DNA of 5,365 nt from Actinomycetes bacterium (GCA_023425905.1 JAFABT010000091.1:1-5365); one strand, 5' to 3'; positions 1 to 5,365 are shown, numbered from the stretch's first letter. The notes: generated by a model not told the origin, from the sequence alone. Program-made: numbers and translations.

Positions 1-248
1 CCTCCGGGCTCGTCCGGTTCACCACCGGATCCGCGCTCGACGCGGCCGCGCTCGAGGGTGCGCTCGCCCTGCCCGTCCTCGAGTCCCACCCCTGCGAGTA
101 CACGATCACCGGCACCGGGACGCCGGCCCTCGTCGCCGAGGTCGCCGCGTGGTGCGCCGAGCACGGCGTCCAGATCACCACGCTCGACGTCGGCCGACGC
201 AGCCTCGAGGACGTCTTCCTCGACCTCACCGGCAAGGAGCTCCGATGA
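1..248 (+). CDS. ABC transporter ATP-binding protein, C-terminal end (partial)
   Basis: This is the last 81 codons of a gene that begins before the window; the frame is read from base 3 and the TGA stop is at 246-248. The translation ends in SLEDVFLDLTGKELR, the typical C-terminal signature of ATPase subunits of DrrA/CcmA-type ABC-2 exporters (S-L-E-D-V-F-L-x-L-T-G-x-x-L). The preceding roughly 65 residues resemble the mixed alpha/beta domain that follows the nucleotide-binding domain in this subfamily. Walker A, the signature motif and Walker B lie outside the window, so ATPase competence cannot be judged. The stop overlaps the start of the permease gene (ATGA), so the two are very probably translationally coupled subunits of one transporter at the inner face of the membrane. 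The substrate cannot be told from this fragment. A similar ATPase (Rv1458c, from memory) lies beside the permease and ctaA homologues in mycobacteria. Confidence 0.88.
   Translation, partial: SGLVRFTTGSALDAAALEGALALPVLESHPCEYTITGTGTPALVAEVAAWCAEHGVQITTLDVGRRSLEDVFLDLTGKELR
234..239 (+). promoter_or_regulatory. Ribosome binding site of the ABC permease gene
   Basis: AAGGAG lies five bases before the ATG at 245 and inside the end of the ATPase gene. It is the best Shine-Dalgarno match I noticed in the window. It favours the start at 245 over the in-frame upstream ATG at 149, which would bury 32 extra arginine/proline-rich codons inside the ATPase gene. Confidence 0.75.
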
Positions 249-997
249 GTGCCCCCGCGCCCGCCTGGCGCCGAGTCCTCGCGCAATCCGTCTTCGAGGC
301 GCGCACGATGCTCACGAACGGTGAGCAGGTCCTCGTCGCTCTCGTCATCCCGACCGTCGTGCTCTTCACCCTCATCCGGGTCGATGCGATCGACCTGGGG
401 ACGGGAGCAGGCCCGAGGGTCGACGGCGTCGCCCCCGGGGTGATCGCCCTCGCGATCCTCGCCTCGTCCTTCACCTCCCGGGCGATCCTCACCGCCTTCG
501 ACCGTCGCGCGGGTGTGCTCCGGTTCCTCGCCACGACGCCGCTGGGCCCGGGCGGGCTGCTCGGCGGCGCCGTCGGAGCCGTGCTCCTCGTTCTCGCCTT
601 CCAGATCACGGTGCTCGCGTCGATCGCATGCGTGGGTTTCGGGTGGCGACCTCACCTCGCCGGGCTGCCCGTCGCGGTCCTTGCCGTCGCTCTCGCCGCG
701 CTCGCCTTCACGGGTCTCGCCCTGTTGCTCGCCGGCGCCGTGCGCGCCGAAGCGGTCCTCGGGCTGTCGAACCTCCTCTTCCTCGCGCTCGCGGCGGGCG
801 GCGGGATCCTCGTCGCCCCGGCGGCGATGCCGGCTCCCCTGGCGTGGCTCGCGCAGGTCCTGCCCTCGGGCGCGCTCGGTGAGGCGCTCCGTGCGAGCCT
901 CGGGGGCGGCCCGTTCCCCGTCGTGCCCCTCGTCGTGCTCGCTGCGTGGTCGTTCGCGCTCACCTTCGCGATGCGCCGCTGGTTCCGCTGGATGTGA
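245..997 (+). CDS. ABC-2 type transporter permease
   Basis: A 250-residue integral membrane protein, about the normal length for single-domain ABC-2 permeases. A short cytoplasmic N-terminus (residues 1-27, with an amphipathic VLAQSVFEARTMLTNGEQ stretch typical of the family) is followed by about six hydrophobic segments near residues 28-45, 62-80, 105-128, 140-165, 170-192 and 224-243. FDRRAGVLRFLATTPLG (85-101) matches the coupling region between the second and third segments of ABC-2 permeases. LPSGALGEALRASL (207-220) matches the conserved stretch before the last segment. The gene starts with ATG overlapping the ATPase stop and has a good ribosome binding site, so the two genes form one transporter operon. 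The family exports drugs, lipids, polysaccharides or, in CcmB-like members, heme-related compounds. The ctaA gene downstream invites a heme or respiratory link, but nothing in the sequence proves the substrate. Confidence 0.88.
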   Translation: MSAPAPAWRRVLAQSVFEARTMLTNGEQVLVALVIPTVVLFTLIRVDAIDLGTGAGPRVDGVAPGVIALAILASSFTSRAILTAFDRRAGVLRFLATTPLGPGGLLGGAVGAVLLVLAFQITVLASIACVGFGWRPHLAGLPVAVLAVALAALAFTGLALLLAGAVRAEAVLGLSNLLFLALAAGGGILVAPAAMPAPLAWLAQVLPSGALGEALRASLGGGPFPVVPLVVLAAWSFALTFAMRRWFRWM

Positions 998-1015
998 GGA
1001 CGGCCACAGGCCGGG

Positions 1016-1029
1016 TGACGTGCACGTCA
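1016..1029. promoter_or_regulatory. Perfect 14-base palindrome upstream of ctaA (possible operator)
   Basis: TGACGTGCACGTCA is identical to its reverse complement and lies in the 61-base gap between the permease and ctaA. Its right edge is 17 bases before the proposed -10 box, so it covers the -35 region. A dimeric repressor or activator bound there could control ctaA. I cannot match it to a regulator site I know well; it is not the GlxR (TGTGA-N6-TCACA), LexA or Rex consensus. It could instead fold as a 5-bp hairpin with a TGCA loop at the end of the permease message, but no T-run follows. Confidence 0.4.
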
Positions 1030-1046
1030 GGCTCTGGACCACGTAC

Positions 1047-1052
1047 TAGCGT
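1047..1052 (+). promoter_or_regulatory. Likely -10 element for leaderless ctaA transcription
   Basis: TAGCGT fits the actinobacterial -10 pattern TANNNT and ends six bases before the ctaA GTG at 1059. This puts the expected transcription start at or next to the start codon. No Shine-Dalgarno sequence precedes the GTG, as expected for a leaderless message. There is no clear -35 box (no TTGACA-like hexamer 16-19 bases upstream); the palindrome at 1016-1029 occupies that region, which may mean the promoter depends on an activator. Confidence 0.45.
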
Positions 1053-1058
1053 GAAGCC

Positions 1059-1991
1059 GTGACCGCACCGCGCAGCCCTCGCCTCCTCCGATGGGCACGG
1101 CCCGCTCTGTGGGCGAACCTCGTCGCCCAGATCGGCATCATCGTCACGGGCGGTGCGGTCCGGCTCACGGGCTCGGGCCTCGGGTGCTCCACCTGGCCGA
1201 TGTGCGAGCCCGGCGAGTTCACCCCGGTGTTCCACGAGGCCACGCCGCTGCACGCGTTCATCGAGTTCGGCAACCGCACGCTCACAGGGGTCCTCGGCGT
1301 CATCGCGCTCGTCCTCGCCCTCGTGATCTGGAAGGACTCCCGGCGACCCACGTGGTACCGCCGCCTCGGCCTCGTGCCTCTGCTCGGCGTCGTCCTCCAG
1401 GCCGGGATCGGCGGGGTCACGGTCCTCCTCCACCTGCACCCGGCCGTCGTCGGCGTCCACATGCTCGTCTCGCTCGCGCTCGTCGCGGCGTCAGCGGCAC
1501 TTCTCGCCGCTCGAGGTCCGCGGCCCGAGGGCTGGGTCGCCCGACCCTCGGTGGTCAGCGGAGCTCATGTGCTCCTCGTCCTCGGCCTCGTCCTCTCCGT
1601 CGCGGGCATCGTCACGACGGGTTCCGGTCCGCACAGCGGCGACGACGAGATCGCTCAGCGACTCATGCTCGACCCGGTCGTCGTCGCCAAGACGCACGCG
1701 TGGATCGTGTGGGCCTTCGTCGTCGTCCTGCTCGCCATCGTGTGGGTGCTCGTCCGCAGGGCCCACGCACCGCGGGCCGTGACCTCGACGTGGCTCGTGC
1801 TGCTGGGTGTCACCCTCGCCCAGGGGCTCCTCGGCTACGTCCAGTACTTCACGCAGCTGCCGGCCGTCCTCGTGGGCGCGCACATGCTGGGCGCCGCACT
1901 GCTGGTCACCGCACTCACGTGGGCGTACATGGACCTCCGCGGGTTCCGAGCACCCGTGGCCGGCGGCACCAGCGCGAGCCCCGCACCCTGA
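1059..1991 (+). CDS. ctaA: Heme A synthase (COX15/CtaA family)
   Basis: A 310-residue polytopic membrane protein, about normal length for CtaA. It converts heme O to heme A for cytochrome aa3 oxidase by oxidising the C8 methyl group. Eight hydrophobic segments fall in two repeated halves, near residues 17-36, 62-90, 103-123, 126-150, 168-186, 210-232, 242-262 and 266-290. The first external loop has TGSGLGCSTWPMC with a CX5C pair (C43, C49), the family's redox cysteine motif. Candidate heme-ligand histidines are H134 (GVHMLVS), H213 (KTHAWIVW) and H275 (GAHMLGA). At the first-half site, where Bacillus CtaA has ExxHR, this protein reads E69-F-G-N72-R, with H65 nearby. The second half has TGSGPHSGDDE in the matching loop and no second cysteine pair. 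The GTG start is chosen because the protein begins right before the first membrane segment and a -10 box sits six bases upstream. The gene follows the ABC pair and faces the Nudix gene. Confidence 0.92.
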   Translation: MTAPRSPRLLRWARPALWANLVAQIGIIVTGGAVRLTGSGLGCSTWPMCEPGEFTPVFHEATPLHAFIEFGNRTLTGVLGVIALVLALVIWKDSRRPTWYRRLGLVPLLGVVLQAGIGGVTVLLHLHPAVVGVHMLVSLALVAASAALLAARGPRPEGWVARPSVVSGAHVLLVLGLVLSVAGIVTTGSGPHSGDDEIAQRLMLDPVVVAKTHAWIVWAFVVVLLAIVWVLVRRAHAPRAVTSTWLVLLGVTLAQGLLGYVQYFTQLPAVLVGAHMLGAALLVTALTWAYMDLRGFRAPVAGGTSASPAP

Positions 1992-2014
1992 CGCTCCGGT
2001 CGTCCCTGCGTCAG
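1988..2014 (+). terminator. Possible hairpin terminator at the end of ctaA
   Basis: CTGACGC and GCGTCAG form a perfect 7-bp stem with a 13-base loop. The left arm overlaps the ctaA stop codon (1989-1991). No T-run follows, so it is not a classical intrinsic terminator, although hairpins lacking one are common in high-GC Actinobacteria. It may also help stop transcripts arriving from the convergent Nudix gene. Confidence 0.3.
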
Positions 2015-2034
2015 ACCCGCGACATCCCTGCGTC
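2003..2034. repeat. Two copies of a 10-base direct repeat in the convergent intergenic region
   Basis: TCCCTGCGTC occurs at 2003-2012 and 2025-2034, 22 bases apart start to start (about two helical turns). The 80-base region 1992-2071 lies between the ends of ctaA and the Nudix gene and has no coding potential that I can see. The role is unknown; it may be chance or decayed duplication. The first copy forms part of the hairpin described at 1988-2014. Confidence 0.35.
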
Positions 2035-2071
2035 GTTCCCGCGCGAGCAGCGCCTCGCCGCCACGGTGAGG

Positions 2072-2707
2072 TCAGGGCGCCGCGGGTCCTGCCGCTCCCT
2101 GACCGTGGCGCGCCGCAGCGGCGAGCACCCCGACCACCGTCGTCGGCGAGTGGAGGCGCCCGGAGAGCACGCCGTCGACGGCCTCGTCGAGCGAGAGCCA
2201 CACCGGGACGAGGTCGGCCTCCTCCTCGGTGCGGACGTGGCGGTCCCGCTCGGGCACCTCGTGCAGGTCACGCGCGAGGTAGATGACGATGATCTCGCTC
2301 GAACCACCCGGGGTGGTCGTGTACGACAGCAGGTGCTCCCACGTGTCCGCGACGAGGTCGGCCTCTTCCGCCAGCTCCCGCCGGGCGGTCTCGAGGGGGT
2401 CCTCCCCCGCGACGTCGCACAGCCCTGCGGGCGGCTCCCACAGCGACGCGCGGACCGGGTGGCGGTACTGCTTGAGCAGCAGCACCCGGTCCTGGGCGTC
2501 GAGGGCGATGACGGCGACGGCGCCAGGGTGGTCGACGAACTCCCGCCGCACGACGCAGTGGCCGAGGTCGGCCTCCTCGGCGACGACGTCCCATACCCGC
2601 CCGGAGAAGATCTCCTCGCGCTCGTGGACCGGGTGCGCCGTGAAGTCGTCCGCGACGTCGCCGCTCGTCGCCCCGTGCGGGACGACGGCGGCGGGTCTGC
2701 TCGTCAT
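2072..2707 (-). CDS. Nudix hydrolase, ADP-ribose pyrophosphatase type
   Basis: A 211-residue cytoplasmic protein. An N-terminal beta domain holds the family landmark EEIFSGRVWDVV (31-42) and then FVDHPGAVAVIAL (57-69). The Nudix motif spans residues 95-118, with catalytic R110-E111-L-x-E114-E115 and the upstream E102 exactly seven residues before R110. P133 in SYTTTPGG lies about 15-16 residues beyond the motif, the position linked with ADP-ribose specificity in this family. The probable reaction is ADP-ribose to AMP plus ribose 5-phosphate. The motif has two deviations: six residues instead of five between G95 and E102, and Asp117 where the consensus has Gly. From memory, the M. tuberculosis homologue Rv1700 shares the six-residue spacing. 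The ATG lies seven bases after the pyrG stop, with a weak GAGG 12 bases upstream, so the gene is co-transcribed with pyrG. The exact substrate is not proven; another nucleoside diphosphate sugar is possible. Confidence 0.87.
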   Translation of the reverse strand: MTSRPAAVVPHGATSGDVADDFTAHPVHEREEIFSGRVWDVVAEEADLGHCVVRREFVDHPGAVAVIALDAQDRVLLLKQYRHPVRASLWEPPAGLCDVAGEDPLETARRELAEEADLVADTWEHLLSYTTTPGGSSEIIVIYLARDLHEVPERDRHVRTEEEADLVPVWLSLDEAVDGVLSGRLHSPTTVVGVLAAAARHGQGAAGPAAP

Positions 2708-2714
2708 CGCGGGC

Positions 2715-4490
2715 TCACGCCTCAGCGCCGGTCGCAGCCGCCGGCTCTGTGGTGGGTGCGGCGTCGGGTGCCGTGACGACCTTGGTCACCGCTCTGCTGC
2801 TCGACGACGCCTCGGCCCGGATCTGTGCCTCGATCGCTGCCCCGACGAGCCCGGCGAACAGCGGGTGCGGCTTGGTCGGACGCGACTTGAACTCGGGGTG
2901 CGCCTGCGTCGCGACGAAGTACGGGTGCACCGCACGCGGCAGCTCGACGAACTCGACGAGGCTGCGGTCCGGGGAGACCCCGCTCACGACGAGGCCTGCG
3001 GCCTCGAGCTGGTCGCGGTAGGCGTTGTTCACCTCGTAGCGGTGACGGTGCCGCTCGGAGACGCGCTTGGCGCCGTAGGTCTCCGCGACGACCGAGCCCG
3101 CGAGCAGGTCGGCGTCGTAGGCACCCAGGCGCATCGTGCCGCCGAGGTCTCCGGCTCCCGCGACGATGTCGCGCTGCTCGGCCATCGTCGCGACGACCGG
3201 GTGGGTGGGGTTCTCGTCGAACTCCGAGCTCGAGGCACCCTCGAGACCGCAGACGTTGCGGGCGTACTCCATGACGATCGCCTGCAGACCGAGGCAGATG
3301 CCGAGAAGCGGCGTCCCGTTCTCTCGCGACCACCGGATCGCGCCGAGCTTGCCCTCGATGCCGCGCACGCCGAAGCCGCCCGGGACGAGGATCGCGTCGG
3401 CGCCCGCGAGGGCCGTCTGGGCGCCCGCGGGCGTCTGGCAGTCGTCGGACGCGACCCAGCGGATCTTCACCTTGGCCCGGTGGGCGAATCCGCCCGCGCG
3501 CAACGCCTCAGTGACCGAGAGGTACGCGTCGGGCAGGTCGATGTACTTGCCGACCAGAGCGACCTCGACGGTGCGCTCAGGGTTGTGCACGCGCTCGGTG
3601 ACGACGGACCACGCGTCCCAGTCGACGTCCCGGAACGCGAGACCGAGGCGCCGGACGACGTACGCGTCCAGACCCTCGGCGTGCAGCACTCGCGGGATGT
3701 CGTAGATGCTCGGGGCGTCGACGCACGCGACGACGGCCTCTTCGTCGACGTCGCACATGAGCGCGATCTTCGACTTGACCGACTGCGGCAGGTCACGGTC
3801 GGCGCGCAGCACGAGCGCGTCCGGCTGGATACCGATCGAGCGCAGCGCCGCGACGGAGTGTTGCGTCGGCTTCGTCTTGAGCTCGCCGGACGGGCCGATG
3901 TACGGCACGAGCGAGACGTGGAGGAAGAAGACGTTGTCCCGCCCGAGCTGGTGGCGCAGCTGCCGCGCCGCCTCGAGGAACGGCTGGGACTCGATGTCAC
4001 CGACCGTGCCGCCGATCTCGGTGATGATGACGTCGGGCGCCTTGCCCTGCTCGGGGTGCGCCTGGGCGCGCATGCGCTCCATGAGGGCGTCGGTGATGTG
4101 CGGGATGACCTGCACCGTGTCGCCGAGGTACTCGCCGCGACGTTCCTTCGCGATGACGGACGAGTAGATCTGCCCGGTCGTCACGTTCGCCGTCGCGCCG
4201 AGGTTGACGTCGAGGAACCGCTCGTAGTGACCGATGTCGAGATCGGTCTCTGCGCCGTCCTCCGTGACGAAGACCTCACCGTGCTGGAACGGGTTCATCG
4301 TTCCCGGGTCGACGTTGAGATACGGGTCGAGCTTCTGCATCGTCACGCGGAGGCCGCGGGACCGAAGAAGTCGACCGAGGCTCGAGGCCGTGAGGCCCTT
4401 GCCCAGTGAGGAGGCGACGCCTCCCGTGACGAAGATGTGCCGGGTCGTGTTGTCCGACCGCCCGGAGAGTCGATTTGCGCGCTCTGCCAC
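2715..4490 (-). CDS. pyrG: CTP synthase (glutamine-hydrolysing)
   Basis: A 591-residue cytoplasmic enzyme that makes CTP from UTP, ATP and glutamine, the last step of de novo pyrimidine nucleotide synthesis. The N-terminal synthase domain (about 18-290) begins HIFVTGGVASSLGKG with the P-loop lysine K31, then KLDPYLNVDPGTMNPFQHGE (53-72), the ETDLD-x-GHYERF stretch and EIGGTVGDIES (158-168). The C-terminal class I glutaminase domain (about 305-560) has GGFGVRG (371-377), the nucleophile C399 in GICLGLQ, and H531/E533 in QAHPEF, completing the Cys-His-Glu triad. A low-complexity Ala/Ser/Thr tail (about 560-591) makes it longer than the E. coli enzyme (545 residues), as usual in Actinobacteria. 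I chose the GTG at 4490, giving MAERANRLSG, because residues further upstream look unlike the family. An in-frame GTG at 4517 would give 600 residues and overlap the stop of the preceding glycosyltransferase. The stop is seven bases before the Nudix gene. Confidence 0.97.
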   Translation of the reverse strand: MAERANRLSGRSDNTTRHIFVTGGVASSLGKGLTASSLGRLLRSRGLRVTMQKLDPYLNVDPGTMNPFQHGEVFVTEDGAETDLDIGHYERFLDVNLGATANVTTGQIYSSVIAKERRGEYLGDTVQVIPHITDALMERMRAQAHPEQGKAPDVIITEIGGTVGDIESQPFLEAARQLRHQLGRDNVFFLHVSLVPYIGPSGELKTKPTQHSVAALRSIGIQPDALVLRADRDLPQSVKSKIALMCDVDEEAVVACVDAPSIYDIPRVLHAEGLDAYVVRRLGLAFRDVDWDAWSVVTERVHNPERTVEVALVGKYIDLPDAYLSVTEALRAGGFAHRAKVKIRWVASDDCQTPAGAQTALAGADAILVPGGFGVRGIEGKLGAIRWSRENGTPLLGICLGLQAIVMEYARNVCGLEGASSSEFDENPTHPVVATMAEQRDIVAGAGDLGGTMRLGAYDADLLAGSVVAETYGAKRVSERHRHRYEVNNAYRDQLEAAGLVVSGVSPDRSLVEFVELPRAVHPYFVATQAHPEFKSRPTKPHPLFAGLVGAAIEAQIRAEASSSSRAVTKVVTAPDAAPTTEPAAATGAEA

Positions 4491-4513
4491 GGGCTTCAAC
4501 TGTACCCGACCGA

Positions 4514-5365
4514 TCACGGGCGGGGGGCCGCCGCGCCGCGAAGAGAGACGTACGTCTCGGACCAGGCCGCAGCCGCGGCCGCGCCGTCGGGCCACGTCGC
4601 AGCGCGCTCACGGCCCGCGCGCCCGAGCCGCGCGGCCCGCTCAGGGTCGTCGAGCACACCGGCGACGGCCCGGGCGATCTCCTCCGGTGAACCGGCACTG
4701 ACCTGCACGCCTGCATCTCCCACGAGGCCGGGCAACCCACCCACCGCGGTGACGACGACGGGGGTGCCCACCGCCATGGCCTCCTGCACGACGAGAGCCC
4801 GCGCCTCCCAGTCGCTCGTCACGACGAGAACGTCGGCCGCCACCATGAGTCTGCTCACGTCGCGTCGGGCTCCGAGCAGGACGACGGGTGCACCGAGCGC
4901 CTCGGCGCGAGCGGCCAGTGCCGCACGGTCCGCGTCGTCCCCCTCCCCTGCCACGAGCCAGAGCAGGCCACGGGCATGGGAGCCACGTGCTCCGACTCCG
5001 GTACCGCCGTCTGCACGGCCCACGGCGAGCAGGCCTGCTGCGTCCACCGCGACGTCGAGCCGCTTCTGCGGCGCGACGCGGGCGACCGTGAGCACCCAGT
5101 CACCTCGCACGTCGAGGCCCAGCTCCGCCGCCAGCCCGGCGCGCGCCGCCGCACGCGTCCCCGCCCACCGCTGCCGCGCCGGAGCCGGCACCTCGGTGAG
5201 CCGGGCCTCGCGGGACCCCAGGTGCCTCGCCCGCGCGACGAGGTCGTCCGACGCGCCGGTGACGAGCGTCGCCCTGCGGACCTGCAGACGCTCGGCGACC
5301 GCCCGCAGCCTGCGGCCCGTGCCGCTGCCGAGCACCGCGTTGTGCCACGTGATGACGAGCGGACG
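4514..5365 (-). CDS. Glycosyltransferase family 4 (partial, N-terminus beyond the window)
   Basis: The gene is open to the right edge, and the visible 283 residues begin RPLVITWHNAVLGSGTG. That is the conserved end of the N-terminal Rossmann domain in GT4 enzymes (TWHN-x-V), so a start at the in-frame GTG at 5335 is unlikely. The linker between domains is followed by VLTVARVAPQKRLDV, which carries the donor phosphate-binding R96 and K101 (window numbering). Next come LLWLVAGEGDD and SDWEARALVVQEAMAVG, with the EX7E pair E187 and E195. PVVVTAVGGLPGLVGDAG then closes the nucleotide-sugar site. The protein should be a cytoplasmic or membrane-associated GT-B retaining transferase; sugar donor and acceptor cannot be told. 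A Gly/Ala-rich stretch at about 111-132 lies where family members usually have a short loop. The TGA stop (4514-4516) is 23 bases before the preferred pyrG start and overlaps the alternative GTG, so the two are probably in one operon. Confidence 0.88.
   Translation of the reverse strand, partial: RPLVITWHNAVLGSGTGRRLRAVAERLQVRRATLVTGASDDLVARARHLGSREARLTEVPAPARQRWAGTRAAARAGLAAELGLDVRGDWVLTVARVAPQKRLDVAVDAAGLLAVGRADGGTGVGARGSHARGLLWLVAGEGDDADRAALAARAEALGAPVVLLGARRDVSRLMVAADVLVVTSDWEARALVVQEAMAVGTPVVVTAVGGLPGLVGDAGVQVSAGSPEEIARAVAGVLDDPERAARLGRAGRERAATWPDGAAAAAAWSETYVSLRGAAAPRP

Noticed and set aside
149..244. Upstream extension of the ABC permease to the ATG at 149
   Set aside because: It would add 32 Arg/Pro-rich residues inside the ATPase gene. 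The ATG at 245 has an AAGGAG ribosome binding site five bases upstream and the usual ATGA overlap.
960..1462. Minus-strand open frames across the permease end and ctaA
   Set aside because: The products are Arg/Asp/Glu-rich with no domain, and they lie antisense to the well-supported ctaA.
2041..2060. GCGAG/CTCGC inverted repeat as a terminator for the Nudix gene
   Set aside because: It has only a 5-bp stem with a 6-base loop and no T-run on either strand; such repeats are expected by chance in this GC-rich sequence.
1091..2776. 561-codon open frame on the plus strand
   Set aside because: It overlaps ctaA in another frame and then runs antisense to the Nudix gene. The Arg/His/Pro-rich product is typical of a shadow frame.
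2283..4409. 708-codon open frame on the plus strand
   Set aside because: It runs antisense to pyrG and part of the Nudix gene, and its product is Arg/Asp/Val-rich with no family likeness. It is a by-product of high-GC codon use in pyrG, whose motifs are unmistakable.
4491..4595. Extension of pyrG to the ATG at 4595
   Set aside because: The extra 35 residues are Arg/Gly/Pro-rich, lie inside the end of the glycosyltransferase and are unlike CTP synthase N-termini.
5333..5335. GTG at 5335 as the start of the glycosyltransferase
   Set aside because: The frame continues upstream to the window edge with RPLVITWHNA, a conserved GT4 segment, so the gene is cut by the window.
1..5365. CRISPR arrays, insertion sequences, tRNA/rRNA genes, toxin-antitoxin or defence genes
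   Set aside because: I found no repeat-spacer pattern, terminal inverted repeats, transposase motifs or cloverleaf-like sequence. Nearly all of the window is taken up by five recognised genes.

Overview
The window is very GC-rich (codon third positions are almost all G or C). All five genes resemble those of high-GC Actinomycetota. Protein style (actinobacterial CtaA, a CTP synthase with a Ser/Ala-rich tail, alanine-rich GT4) suggests a Micrococcales/Cellulomonas-like bacterium, but this is inference: no rRNA or other marker is present.

Left half, plus strand (1-1991): the 3' end of an ABC transporter ATPase gene overlaps by 4 bases (ATGA) an ABC-2 type permease gene. After a 61-base gap comes a complete ctaA/COX15 heme A synthase gene. 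From memory, the order ATPase-permease-ctaA matches Mycobacterium tuberculosis Rv1458c-Rv1457c-Rv1456c, next to sufR/suf. This suggests a conserved membrane/heme-related block whose ABC substrate is not known. The 61-base gap holds a perfect 14-base palindrome and a good -10 box placed for leaderless ctaA transcription, so ctaA probably has its own, possibly regulated, promoter.

Middle (1992-2071): an 80-base convergent intergenic region with a short hairpin and a 10-base direct repeat. It probably contains termination signals but no gene.

Right half, minus strand (2072-5365), transcribed right to left: a GT4 family glycosyltransferase (5' end outside the window), pyrG (CTP synthase) and a Nudix hydrolase of ADP-ribose pyrophosphatase type, tightly packed as an apparent operon. 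The pyrG-Nudix pair is a familiar actinobacterial arrangement (Rv1699-Rv1700).

The genes are mostly housekeeping: aerobic respiration (heme A for cytochrome aa3 oxidase), pyrimidine nucleotide synthesis and nucleotide-sugar/ADP-ribose clean-up. I see no mobile element, CRISPR array, tRNA/rRNA or phage gene, and no convincing new system. The items most worth a second look are the palindrome upstream of ctaA, the ExxNR variant in CtaA, and the overlapping or alternative start of pyrG.
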